Assembly: GCF_000250675.2 (NCBI RefSeq)
Contig: NC_018681.1
Span: 3,472,001-3,536,000 of the forward strand
From: Nocardia brasiliensis ATCC 700358
GTDB lineage: Bacteria > Actinomycetota > Actinomycetes > Mycobacteriales > Mycobacteriaceae
Direction: 5' to 3'
Length of the DNA: 64,000 nt
Shown: one piece after another, positions 34,382 through 42,628 of the stretch
How the letters are laid out: every line of letters begins with the position of its first letter
Numbering within the stretch: position 1 is the stretch's first letter
The notes under the pieces: model-generated
Databases searched by the model: none
What the model was told of the DNA's origin: nothing
What the model saw: the letters and a program-made list of their open reading frames with translations, nothing else
Position numbers and translations under genes: made by a program

Positions 34382-35410
34382 TCATGCGGGTGGGATGAGG
34401 TGGATCAGGAATTCCTGGTCCCGGGCGCCGGAGCAGCGGCCCTGGACGATTTCGGCGCCCTCGGTGGTGTCTTGATCGCGCAGGGCCAGGCAGTGGTTCG
34501 TGGCGGTGGTGCGGATGCGGAAGCGGGCGGCGGAGGCCGGGCCCGTCGGCTCGATCCGGAACTGCTGGGCGGGATTGTCGTCGGCGCAGTCGTCCCTGGG
34601 CTCGAGCAGGTTGTCGCCCGGCCCGCCCGCCAGGACGGTGAGGCAGCCGATGCCGTATTTCGAGTGGTGCCATTGGATCTGGACCGTGCCCTCATCGATC
34701 GGGTCGAGGTAGACCCGAGGTGACGCCGGGGTGCAGGCGCGCTGGGCCGCGATGGCGGTGGGGTAGCGCTGGGTGCGGTCGCGTCCCTCGGCCAGGCACA
34801 ATTCGGGCGTGCGGGCCGGTTGGATACGCACCCAGCTGCCCACGTCCGCGAGCGCCAACCCCGGCAGCGGCTGGCTCGCCGTCGGCAGCGTTTCGTCGTG
34901 GGTGTGCAGCACCCAGCCCTGCACGGCCAGCGTCCCCACGATGCCGATCGCCGCGGCGACGGCGCAGGCAACCGGATGCAGCCAGCGCGAAAGACGTTTT
35001 CGCCGTATCGGTTTCGGTGTCTCGGCGACTGGTTCCGGCTCGTCTGTGGGTGCGCTCTCGGCGACGGCCCGGGCCGGCGCCTGGTCGCGCATGGCGAGGG
35101 ATCGGCGCACCTCGAGCCATTTCTGTACCTGGGTGTCGTCGAGGCCGCAGGCCCGGGTGAACGCGATGACGAATCGTTCCCTGGGCAGAGTGTCGCGCCC
35201 GAGCGTGGTCGCGATCGTGCTGGACGGCAGCACGTCACCGGAGGCCGCGGCCTTCCCTTCCAGCTGCCGGTAAGCCAACCCGGACCACGTTTTCAACAGC
35301 CGCAATACGGCGATGAATTCGACAGGAGAACCGGCCCCGCCCGGCTCAGGTAGGTCACCAGGCGATGGGGCGGCCCCACCCTCCTCCGCTCGCTCCATAG
35401 CTTCCAGCAT
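34382..35410 (-). CDS. XRE-like cytoplasmic region, one membrane helix, extracytoplasmic ricin-type domain
   Basis: 342 residues from ATG 35410 (ATG 35398 also possible). Residues about 20-130 look like the XRE-type helix-turn-helix domain seen in actinobacterial proteins (LLKTWSGLAYRQLEGKAA, then LPSSTIATTLGRDTLPRERF and FTRACGLDDTQVQKWLEV). A basic stretch RRKRLSRWLHP precedes a single hydrophobic helix (VACAVAAAIGIVGTLAVQGW). The outer part has the ricin-type pattern of Gln-x-Trp-like and Cys pairs: TPELCLAEGRDRT, GCLTVLAGG, NHCLALRDQDTTEGA. It looks like a membrane-linked sensor coupling sugar recognition outside to DNA or protein binding inside. That function is an inference. Confidence 0.72.
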   Translation of the reverse strand: MLEAMERAEEGGAAPSPGDLPEPGGAGSPVEFIAVLRLLKTWSGLAYRQLEGKAAASGDVLPSSTIATTLGRDTLPRERFVIAFTRACGLDDTQVQKWLEVRRSLAMRDQAPARAVAESAPTDEPEPVAETPKPIRRKRLSRWLHPVACAVAAAIGIVGTLAVQGWVLHTHDETLPTASQPLPGLALADVGSWVRIQPARTPELCLAEGRDRTQRYPTAIAAQRACTPASPRVYLDPIDEGTVQIQWHHSKYGIGCLTVLAGGPGDNLLEPRDDCADDNPAQQFRIEPTGPASAARFRIRTTATNHCLALRDQDTTEGAEIVQGRCSGARDQEFLIHLIPPA

Positions 35411-35952
35411 GGCAGAAGTTGCGAAACGGTATCCCCCAGATGAACACCCCCTTAGGGGGCGAACCGGTTGGAGCGCAAGGGATTGCGGTGAACTCCCATG
35501 TAGTCGCTCCGATCGCTGTCTCAAATGCGCTGCACGGCTTGTTCTTCCGGGTTGCTTTTCGGCTCCGGCGGACGCGGCATCGGGTGGCACACGCCTTGTG
35601 CACCTGACGTGTGGGGAATGCACAGCGCCGGTTGAACGCTCGTTCGCGCACTGCTTCGCACAGACCGCGCAGCGCTGTGCCGGTGCGATGCGTCACCGCT
35701 GGCAGCCGCCGCGGACTGTGCGATCGGTGCGCGTTCGAGTGTGTTCGCGAACGTGCCGGATGTGTTCCGAACGCGGCCTGAACAGCGAAAACCCTTGGCG
35801 GACTGCACAGTCGAAGCAAGACTAGGACGACCAGTTTGCGATCACGGACCGGACACGCACCGTGATGTCGTACGGGGTTTACCCACACGGGGGATTCGTA
35901 TTCATCGTCGGCAGCCTGCTGCCCAGGGGGATTCGACACAGGAGGGTTCTGC
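35411..35952. other. Gene-free region with a palindrome near its left end
   Basis: 542 bases separate the ricin-type gene from the sugar operon. No frame has natural codon use. Features seen: CCCCC-TTA-GGGGG at 35447-35459 in the promoter zone of the ricin-type gene, and GGAGG at 35940-35944, the ribosome binding site of the next gene. Many short repeats of the gcgc/ttcg type are present but form no clear array. The divergent promoters of both units must lie here. Confidence 0.6.
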
Positions 35953-37371
35953 ATGAATGCCCGAGCAAGTATTCATCACGAATGGCAGGTAGTGGTCGTC
36001 GGCGCCGGCCATGCCGGTCTGTGCGCGGGAATCGCGGCGCGGCAAGCGGGCGCGGAGTCCGTGGTCGTCCTCGAAGCCGCGCCGAAGGATCTGCGCGGCG
36101 GTAACAGCGCGTTGACGAAAAGCGTGCGGTTCCCTTGGCACGAACGGTCTTACATCGCCGCGCTGCTCGACGAACCGGACGACCGCCGCGTCGACACGTT
36201 GCTCGCGGGGCGGCGGGAATACACCGAGGACGACTACCTCGACGACTGGCTCCGGGTGTCCGGCAGCCAGGTCGACGCGGCACTCATCGAGTCGATCATC
36301 CATCGCGCGAACAGCGCGATCACCTGGATGCACGGCCTCGGCCAGCGGTGGGTGCCGAGAAAGAATCCGCTGCCCGGTGACGTGCCGGTCGTGTTCGACG
36401 GCGGTGGGCAGGGGCTGCAGGACCGCAACTTCGATCAGTACGAACGCCTCGGCGGCGTCGTCTATTACGAGAATCCGGTAACCGGCATAGAACCGGCGGC
36501 CGGCGGACAGTACCGGGTGCTCGGGTCGGGACCGGCATTCCCGCTCGTCTGCGACGCACTGATCCTCGCGTCCGGTGGATTCGAAGGCAACGCGCAGATG
36601 CGCGGGCACCACCTGGGCAGCCCCTGGCGCGAGGTGAAATTGCGTGGCGTGCCGTTCAACGACGGGCTGCCCTTGGCGGCGGCCATCGCACTGGGCGCGG
36701 ACACGGCGGGCAACTGGCGAAAGTGCCACACCACGCCACAGGGCACCGGGTTACCCAGCTATATGTTGCCCGGCCAGATGTCCAGATCGCACGAGCTGAC
36801 CCGGTACGCCTTCCCCCGCGGCATCGTCGTCAACCGGTCCGGCCGCAGATTCTTCGACGAATGCGCCGAGTACAGCAATCTCGCCTACGTCACGCTCGGG
36901 CAGAAGATCATGGAACAGCCCGGCAAGATCGCGTTCCAGATCTTCGACAGCAAGGTGATCAATGCCGGGGGGCTGCCCGACAGCTATTTCAGCGACCCGG
37001 CATCGATCATCGCCCCCTCCCTCGAGGACGGTGCTCGTCAGCTCGGCATCGATATCGGCCAACTGCGTGACGAGGTAGCGCGGTTGAACGGCGACAAGCA
37101 CGCGGTCACCCATATCGACACGCCGCCTTATCTTTTCGCCCCGGTGGTCTCGGGGCTGACGTTCACCTACGGCGGACTGTCGGTGACCGAGAATGCCGAG
37201 GTGCGCGGCGGGGGTGCGCCGATCGACGGACTCTATGCCGCGGGGGTGATCGTCGGCGGACTCTACGATCAGGGCTATCCGGCGGGCACCGGATTGATGG
37301 CAGGCGCGGTGCTCGGCCGAGCGGCGGGCACGCACGCGGCCGAACACGCCCGACGTGCCGGGGCGGTCTGA
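35953..37371 (+). CDS. FAD-binding fumarate-reductase/tricarballylate-dehydrogenase-like oxidoreductase
   Basis: 472 residues. The N-terminal dinucleotide fold is VVVVGAGHAGLCAGIAARQA followed by the conserved Glu of VVVLEAAP. The capping region includes GGGQGLQDRNF and ILASGGFEGNAQM, then the C-terminal FAD segment GLTFTYGGLSVTENAEV and ending GGLYDQGYPAGTGLMAGAVLG, all in the order of the FAD_binding_2 family. It oxidises or reduces a C-C bond next to a carboxylate in known relatives; the substrate here is unknown. It heads a tight operon: the next gene starts one base after the stop. GGAGG lies nine bases before the ATG. Confidence 0.88.
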   Translation: MNARASIHHEWQVVVVGAGHAGLCAGIAARQAGAESVVVLEAAPKDLRGGNSALTKSVRFPWHERSYIAALLDEPDDRRVDTLLAGRREYTEDDYLDDWLRVSGSQVDAALIESIIHRANSAITWMHGLGQRWVPRKNPLPGDVPVVFDGGGQGLQDRNFDQYERLGGVVYYENPVTGIEPAAGGQYRVLGSGPAFPLVCDALILASGGFEGNAQMRGHHLGSPWREVKLRGVPFNDGLPLAAAIALGADTAGNWRKCHTTPQGTGLPSYMLPGQMSRSHELTRYAFPRGIVVNRSGRRFFDECAEYSNLAYVTLGQKIMEQPGKIAFQIFDSKVINAGGLPDSYFSDPASIIAPSLEDGARQLGIDIGQLRDEVARLNGDKHAVTHIDTPPYLFAPVVSGLTFTYGGLSVTENAEVRGGGAPIDGLYAAGVIVGGLYDQGYPAGTGLMAGAVLGRAAGTHAAEHARRAGAV

Positions 37372-37372
37372 C

Positions 37373-38392
37373 ATGCGCGTCGTTGTCATCGGCCGCGGCA
37401 TGATCGGCGCGCGGCACGCCACCTACTTCGAACAGGCCGGCCACGAGGTGGTCACCGTCGATCGGCGACCGGGTGCGGATTTCGCACGAACGGCGCTGGT
37501 ACCCGACCGGGCGCAGGTGGCGGCCTGGGTCGTCGCGACACCGACCGCCACGCATCTGCCCGTGGTCGCCGAGCTCTTACGGGATCATCAGGACGCGCGC
37601 ATCCTGCTCGAGAAGCCGGCGTGCTATCCCGCCGAGCTACCTGAACTGGCCCGGCTGCTCCGGCAGTATCCACAGGCGCGGATCATCGTCAACGATGTCT
37701 ACGCCTACAGCGCGGCGGTGCGGCAGTTCGCCGCATCGGTCCGGCAATGCGGCCGAACGGATCCGCTCAGGAAGATAACGATCGAGTTCAGCAAGAACCG
37801 CGAGTTCGACGTCGCGAACGGCAGATTCGTCGACACCCGTTACGGCGAGGCCGGTTACGAGTTCTTCCACATGCTGAGCATTCTGCGGTCGATCCTGCCG
37901 CGCGAGCAGTATCGGACCTATTTGCGCACGACTCCACTGTCGATCACGCCCGAAATGCGGGTGCGCACCCTGGCGATGGATCTGCCGGAAATCGAACTCT
38001 ACGCCTCGTCCCGCGGCGATATCGGGTTCGCCGAGCTGGCGGGGTTCGCTTTTCCCGGGGATATCGCGCGGGACTGCCTGCGGCATTCGGTGATCCCCTA
38101 TGGCGCCGAGATGCGCTACCGCTTCGCCGATGTGGAACTTGCGTCCGGCAGGCACGTGACGCTGGTGTTCGAGCCGCATTACGGCGTGGCGCTCGATTAC
38201 AAGAACCAGCACGCCGTCTATGTCCGTGATGCCGCAGTGCGGCAGCAATTCACGATCTCCGGAAACCATTTCAAGGAGGCGTTGCTCATTCAGCTGGATC
38301 TACTCTGCGGCAGCACCGAACCCATGCCGCCGATGCGACTTCCGGAGCATCGGTTCATGGCGGGTCTGGCCAGCCGGTTCATCAATACCTGA
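37373..38392 (+). CDS. Gfo/Idh/MocA family NAD-dependent oxidoreductase
   Basis: 339 residues starting MRVVVIGRGMIGARHATYFE (Rossmann glycine motif). The hallmark EKP appears in ILLEKPACYP; IIVNDVYAYSAAV precedes the C-terminal alpha/beta domain, which contains FVDTRYGEAGYEFFHMLSIL with the catalytic-type His. Such enzymes oxidise sugar hydroxyls, including C3 of UDP-hexuronic acids in WlbA-type pathways. The start lies one base after the stop of the FAD enzyme, indicating coupling. Together with the UDP-glucose dehydrogenase two genes on, this points to nucleotide-sugar chemistry. Confidence 0.87.
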   Translation: MRVVVIGRGMIGARHATYFEQAGHEVVTVDRRPGADFARTALVPDRAQVAAWVVATPTATHLPVVAELLRDHQDARILLEKPACYPAELPELARLLRQYPQARIIVNDVYAYSAAVRQFAASVRQCGRTDPLRKITIEFSKNREFDVANGRFVDTRYGEAGYEFFHMLSILRSILPREQYRTYLRTTPLSITPEMRVRTLAMDLPEIELYASSRGDIGFAELAGFAFPGDIARDCLRHSVIPYGAEMRYRFADVELASGRHVTLVFEPHYGVALDYKNQHAVYVRDAAVRQQFTISGNHFKEALLIQLDLLCGSTEPMPPMRLPEHRFMAGLASRFINT

Positions 38393-38423
38393 GAAATATC
38401 GCACGATCGAAAGAGGCACCGAA

Positions 38424-39605
38424 ATGCACACCATCGAGGAAGTGTCGAAGCTCCTGCGGGTGGCCCCCGACATGCTGTCCGAAGTCACCGACGCGGCATC
38501 GGCCCGGACCCGGGTCGCCACCTGGATCAAATCCGAAGACGCTGCGTACCAACTGTTTTCGCAGGTCTGTCGCTTCGAGAACCCGTTCGTCGTGAGCTGG
38601 GTCCACCAGCCGGGCGAACGATCGGCGTACCTGTCGCTGGAACTGGCCGCGGACTCACTGGACGACGACCGGCTCCGCGCCCTGGTGGCCGGGGTCGTGC
38701 TGTCCAGCTCGACCGCGATTCCCTACGACTATCGCGCGATGGCGGCGGAGGAACTGCGGCGGCTCGGCCCGGGGGAGTACACCGGTGCGCTCGAGGAGGC
38801 GGTCGCTTCCTACCAGCCGCTGCCCGCACGCAGCCTCGAAGCGAAGATCAACGTGCCCACCGACGGCATCGATCACCTCTTCGATATCCCGGAGACCGCG
38901 GCGGAGCGGATCGACCTGCTGATCACCGCCAGCACGGCGAAAACGCTGGAGAGCAGGTACCTGCTCGCGGGGCGCATCCTCGCGCAGGACACACCGGTCG
39001 CGCCCGCGAGCACCGACGCGGAGCGGCTGATCATCGAGGACGCCGGCACGAGCATGATCGCGCCGGCGGACTACCTGGTGCCGTGGGATCAGGAGTTTCC
39101 CGGCCCGGACGGCGCCGGGATCACGCTGGCGGAACTCATGCGCATCGTCTTGCTGTGCCCCGAATTCAAGCTGCCGGACGCGCAGGTGCGACCGATCCTG
39201 GTCGACTTCTACAAGTCCGTGCTGCGGATCAGCGGCCGCTCGATCATCGGGCTCGCCGCGGGCGTCTTCCACGTCGAGCACGGCACACTCGCCACGCCGT
39301 CCTATTACTACCAGGGCCGCGATGCCATCCTCGGCAAGGGTTTGGTGATCGACTGCGTCGGCGGCGCGATCCTGCAGAGCGGGTCGTTCCTCGGCGGCGG
39401 ATTCATGCCCATCCTGATCCACACGCACAAGCACATTCGCAAGAGCGGCGGCTCCGGCGCCTCGGAACGGAAGACGATCCAGCCGTGCATATTCGCGGCC
39501 GAGGCGGGCGCGCGCTTCCCGATGGACGCGGTCGGCTTGTTCGAGACCGTCGACTACCTCGGAAAAGAGGCTCCGTTCAAGGGCATTCGGGCGATCCCGC
39601 TCTGA
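38424..39605 (+). CDS. Protein of unknown function with left-handed beta-helix acyltransferase-like C-terminus
   Basis: 393 residues from ATG 38424, chosen because GAAAGAGG precedes it; the frame extends upstream into the previous gene. The first 230 residues are not recognised and are acidic and helical. The C-terminal third has the turn pattern of hexapeptide-repeat enzymes: GRSIIGLAAGVFHVEHGTLA, GKGLVIDCVGGAILQSGSFL, then GGGFMPILIHTHKHIRKSGG, where the His-rich loop could be catalytic, and finally AAEAGARFPMDAVGLFET. It resembles sugar O/N-acyltransferases such as DapH-like and capsule acetyltransferases, but the repeat is irregular. Position between a Gfo/Idh and a UDP-sugar dehydrogenase supports sugar acylation; certainty is moderate. 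Confidence 0.6.
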   Translation: MHTIEEVSKLLRVAPDMLSEVTDAASARTRVATWIKSEDAAYQLFSQVCRFENPFVVSWVHQPGERSAYLSLELAADSLDDDRLRALVAGVVLSSSTAIPYDYRAMAAEELRRLGPGEYTGALEEAVASYQPLPARSLEAKINVPTDGIDHLFDIPETAAERIDLLITASTAKTLESRYLLAGRILAQDTPVAPASTDAERLIIEDAGTSMIAPADYLVPWDQEFPGPDGAGITLAELMRIVLLCPEFKLPDAQVRPILVDFYKSVLRISGRSIIGLAAGVFHVEHGTLATPSYYYQGRDAILGKGLVIDCVGGAILQSGSFLGGGFMPILIHTHKHIRKSGGSGASERKTIQPCIFAAEAGARFPMDAVGLFETVDYLGKEAPFKGIRAIPL

Positions 39606-39640
39606 TATCGCCCGTTCGCACGATCAAGGAGATGAATGCT

Positions 39641-40963
39641 GTGTTCAAAACTGATATCGCTGTCGTCGGCGCCGGCTACGTCGGACTGACGACGGCGGTG
39701 TGCTTGGCCTCGCTGGGCCATCGCGTGGTGTGCGCCGATGTCGACCCCGCGAAGATCGAAACCCTGTCCGGCGGTGCGTCGACCATCGCGGAGCCGGGGA
39801 TGTGTGAACTCGTCGTGGACGGATTGGCCTCGGGGCGACTGAGTTTCGTGCTCGGCGCGAGCGCGGCGGTGGCCGCGGCCGAGTTCGTGATCCTGTGCGT
39901 CCCGACCCCGATGGGCGCCGACGGCGCGGCGGACCTGCGGACGTTGGAGGCCGTCATCGCGGAGGTGCGCGACCGGCTGCGGCCCGGCTGTGTCGTCGTG
40001 AACAAATCGACCGTGCCCGTCGGCACCGCGGTGCGCCTCGGCGGGGTGATCGGCCGAGACGACATCGCGGTCGTCTCCAACCCGGAGTTCCTGCGGGAAG
40101 GGTCCGCGATCCGCGACTTCCTGAGCCCCGACCGGATCGTGGTCGGCTCGAACGATCCCGAAGCGGCCGAACGGGTCGCCGCGCTGTACGGTCCGCTCGA
40201 CGCGCCCGTGCTGCTGACCGGTGCGGCGAGCGCGGAACTGATCAAGTACGCGGCCAACTGCTATCTGGCCACGCGGCTGTCCTACGTGAACGCCATCGCG
40301 GAGTTGTGCGAATGTCTCGGCGCGGATATCAGCGACGTGACCGCGGGCATGGGCTACGACCAGCGGATCGGCAAGGAGTTTCTCCGACCCGGTCCGGGGT
40401 GGGGCGGGTCTTGTCTGCCCAAGGACACGCACGCGCTGTTGCGTTCGGCGGAAACGGTCGGCTGCGATTTCCCGCTGCTGCGGGCGGCCATCGACACCAA
40501 CGCCAGACAGCGCGACCTGGTGGTGGACAAGGTGCGCCAAGCGGTCGGCGGCAGCTTGGCGGGTGTCCGAATCGGGTTGCTGGGCTTGACTTTCAAGGCC
40601 GGCACCGACGACCTGCGGGACTCGCCGGCGCTGGCGATCGCGGACCGGTTGCTCGCCGAGGGTGCGGACGTGCGCGCCTACGATCCCAGCGTCCGCGCCG
40701 CGGTGCCCGCCACGCCGGATCGCCTGCGGGTCATGGACACCGCCTATCACGTGGCACACGGTTCGGCGGCGATCCTGCTGCTCACCGAGTGGCCCGAGTT
40801 CCGCGACCTGGACTGGAAGCGGATGGCGGGCCTGCTCAGCGGTCGTGCGGTGATCGACGCCCGAAATCACCTGGACCCCATCGCCCTGCACCTGGCAGGC
40901 CTGTCCTGTGAACGAGTCGGCCGAGCCGGCCCGAAGCTGACCGATCTGGGGCTGGCCGGCTGA
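39641..40963 (+). CDS. ugd: UDP-glucose/GDP-mannose 6-dehydrogenase family enzyme
   Basis: 440 residues. GTG 39641 is preferred (AAGGAG ends nine bases upstream); the ATG at 39632 abuts the ribosome binding site. The NAD fold is IAVVGAGYVGLTTAVCLASL, followed by ILCVPTPMGADG, NKSTVPVGTAV, NPEFLREGSAIRDFL, and ELIKYAANCYLATRLSYVNA. The catalytic cysteine is in GPGWGGSCLPKDTHAL. The C-terminal domain has GLTFKAGTDDLRDSPAL. It makes UDP-glucuronate (or a relative) by two NAD-dependent oxidations. It closes the operon; a strong inverted repeat follows. The product is the natural substrate for the oxidoreductases encoded just upstream. Confidence 0.94.
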   Translation: MFKTDIAVVGAGYVGLTTAVCLASLGHRVVCADVDPAKIETLSGGASTIAEPGMCELVVDGLASGRLSFVLGASAAVAAAEFVILCVPTPMGADGAADLRTLEAVIAEVRDRLRPGCVVVNKSTVPVGTAVRLGGVIGRDDIAVVSNPEFLREGSAIRDFLSPDRIVVGSNDPEAAERVAALYGPLDAPVLLTGAASAELIKYAANCYLATRLSYVNAIAELCECLGADISDVTAGMGYDQRIGKEFLRPGPGWGGSCLPKDTHALLRSAETVGCDFPLLRAAIDTNARQRDLVVDKVRQAVGGSLAGVRIGLLGLTFKAGTDDLRDSPALAIADRLLAEGADVRAYDPSVRAAVPATPDRLRVMDTAYHVAHGSAAILLLTEWPEFRDLDWKRMAGLLSGRAVIDARNHLDPIALHLAGLSCERVGRAGPKLTDLGLAG

Positions 40964-40968
40964 CCCGA

Positions 40969-40996
40969 ACGGCCCGGAACTCAGGTTTCGGGCCGT
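40969..40996. terminator. Bidirectional terminator between ugd and the oxygenase gene
   Basis: ACGGCCCG at 40969-40976 and CGGGCCGT at 40989-40996 form a perfect 8-base stem with a 12-base loop, between convergent genes. It starts six bases after the ugd stop. There is no T run, so it is a hairpin of the type usual in GC-rich actinobacteria. Confidence 0.65.
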
Positions 40997-41014
40997 GTTC
41001 GGCGGTGCGGCTGT

Positions 41015-42187
41015 TCAGCATCGCCGGAGGAGTCTCGTTCGCTCGAAGAGCGCGAGCAGGTCGCAGGCGTCGGGCTTGGGGAGTTCGGGGAAGGCGGCGA
41101 CGAGGTCGGCGACATCGACCCTGGTGCCGGTTTCGAGTGTGTTCAGCCAGCGGCAGGGCGGCAGCAGTCGCCGGTCGACGCTGGTCGTCGAGGTGGTCGT
41201 CTCGCTGAATCCGAAGGCGGTCAAGGCTATTCGCGCGCTGGCGGCGTCGGCCGACTCGATGCTCAGGCACGATTGACCAGCCCGTACAAAGGTCGTACCG
41301 AGCTGTACGGGCTGGTCGGGCAGCGGCGCTCGAACGAGGTCCGCGATATCGATCCGATCGACCGCGGTCGCGAAGGTGTCTCGCGCGGGACCCAGCCACT
41401 CGGAACCGCTGCAGTCGTAGGCCGATGCACGCCAGTACGGGTCGCGCAGCAGCTCGTTGCGCAGCGCGGCGAGCAGGAAATCGAGACGCAACGGTGGAAT
41501 CAGGAGGATATGCAGGGAGATCGAATCCTGATCGGAGGCGGTCTCGTGCCAGTAGCCGCGCGGCACATGCAGTACCGCACCGGGTTCGAGGACGAACTCG
41601 GTCGCGTCGTCGGGAATGGCGGTGGGGCGCGGTCCGTCGGCGTAGAGGCGCAGCACCGGCGGCACCGACTCCTTCGTCGACCAGCCTTCCAACGGCGCCG
41701 GCGCGAACGAGTTCGGCGCGACGCGCCACGTCTTGCGGCCGCTCAATTGCACCGTGACCACGTCGATCGGATCGAAATGCACGGCGGTCACCGCGCCGGG
41801 ACGGTTGCAGAACAGTTGGCATTTCGCCGATTTGGCGGAGACGCCGAACGCGGCCGCCGCCTCGCGGGCGAACGGGTCGAACTCGGCGACCTCCTGATAG
41901 AACAGGGTTGTCCCGGCGTCGTAGAAGCGTTTGGCGGTGTCGGGCTGGATGATCGCCGAGCTGATCGCGCCGTCGAGGCGCGGGAACCACGCCGAGACCT
42001 GCCGGACCCGCTTGTCGAACAGGTCCTGGGCGGTTCGGATATCGAGCGCCGCGCTGAGCCGCTCGGCCAGTTCGGGACGTGGCGGGGTCACCAGGGTCCG
42101 GCGGCCGAGCACGTCGCGGTTGAACTCCGGCAGCGTGAGCGGCGCGAACCAGTCGGCGAAGCCGAACCCGGCCTGGTCGGCGGTCAT
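41015..42187 (-). CDS. JmjC/cupin-4 2-oxoglutarate-dependent oxygenase (ribosomal-oxygenase-like)
   Basis: 390 residues. The iron triad is visible: AVHFDPIDVVTVQLSGRKTW gives His137 and Asp139, and HVPRGYWHETA gives His214; Arg151/Lys152 could bind 2-oxoglutarate. The fold order and the C-terminal winged-helix-like tail match the bacterial YcfD/human NO66-MINA protein hydroxylases, which act on Arg or His side chains of ribosomal proteins. Its ATG overlaps the stop of the 97-residue repeat peptide (ATGA), so the two are co-translated. That makes the peptide the probable substrate. Cofactor need: Fe(II), oxygen and 2-oxoglutarate, by family. It converges on ugd. Confidence 0.85.
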   Translation of the reverse strand: MTADQAGFGFADWFAPLTLPEFNRDVLGRRTLVTPPRPELAERLSAALDIRTAQDLFDKRVRQVSAWFPRLDGAISSAIIQPDTAKRFYDAGTTLFYQEVAEFDPFAREAAAAFGVSAKSAKCQLFCNRPGAVTAVHFDPIDVVTVQLSGRKTWRVAPNSFAPAPLEGWSTKESVPPVLRLYADGPRPTAIPDDATEFVLEPGAVLHVPRGYWHETASDQDSISLHILLIPPLRLDFLLAALRNELLRDPYWRASAYDCSGSEWLGPARDTFATAVDRIDIADLVRAPLPDQPVQLGTTFVRAGQSCLSIESADAASARIALTAFGFSETTTSTTSVDRRLLPPCRWLNTLETGTRVDVADLVAAFPELPKPDACDLLALFERTRLLRRC

Positions 42188-42477
42188 GCGTCGTCCCTTG
42201 CCTGGATGACGAGTTCTGCTGGGCGGTTGACGAATTCGTCGACCAGCCCCGCGGAGGCGATCGAGTCTGCGTCGGCGATCGCGTCCGGCGCGTCGTCGTC
42301 CGCGCCGGGGCCGCTGCTGACCAGCCCCGCGGGACGGTTGAGGAAATCGTCGGCGAGCCCGGCCGATATCGTCACCGACACCTCGCCGATCGGGCGGGCC
42401 GAGTAGTTCCGTTCCGCTTCCTGTTCCACGCGCAGGTGGATCGCGGGTGGGACTTCCGGATTGTCCATCACGGCCAT
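42184..42477 (-). CDS. Repeat-containing peptide, candidate ribosomal peptide precursor
   Basis: 97 residues, acidic, no membrane segment, no cysteine. Residues 38-53 read SAGLADDFLNRPAGLV and residues 75-90 read SAGLVDEFVNRPAELV: 12 of 16 positions identical and the others mostly conservative, separated by an Ala/Asp-rich linker. The N-terminal 37 residues (VPPAIHLRVEQEAERNYSAR region) look like a leader. The stop overlaps the oxygenase ATG. AAGGGAA lies five bases before ATG 42477. This is the layout of a multi-core precursor modified by the adjacent oxygenase, with Asn-Arg-Pro of each core as likely target. No protease or exporter is adjacent. Novelty relative to databases is untested. Confidence 0.75.
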   Translation of the reverse strand: MAVMDNPEVPPAIHLRVEQEAERNYSARPIGEVSVTISAGLADDFLNRPAGLVSSGPGADDDAPDAIADADSIASAGLVDEFVNRPAELVIQARDDA

Positions 42478-42540
42478 GAGCTTCCCTTTCCTCGGCTATG
42501 GGCAGGCTATCGGCCGCGACTTCCTGAGTGTGCCAAGGTG

Positions 42541-42580
42541 ATTCGGGAATATTCGGGAAAGATTCCCGGGCGATCGGGAA
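42541..42580. promoter_or_regulatory. Repeat cluster upstream of the peptide-oxygenase operon
   Basis: TTCGGGAA occurs at 42542-42549 and 42552-42559, exactly 10 bases apart as direct repeats. It is followed by TTCCCG at 42563-42568 and CGGGAA at 42575-42580 as an inverted repeat. All lie 64-103 bases upstream of the peptide start at 42477, a natural activator or repressor zone. Such phased repeats fit binding of an OmpR-like or similar oligomeric regulator. Confidence 0.6.
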
Positions 42581-42628
42581 CGTCGCGGCGCTACACTGCC
42601 GCGTCGGTGTGGTCGGCTCGATGGGGCG

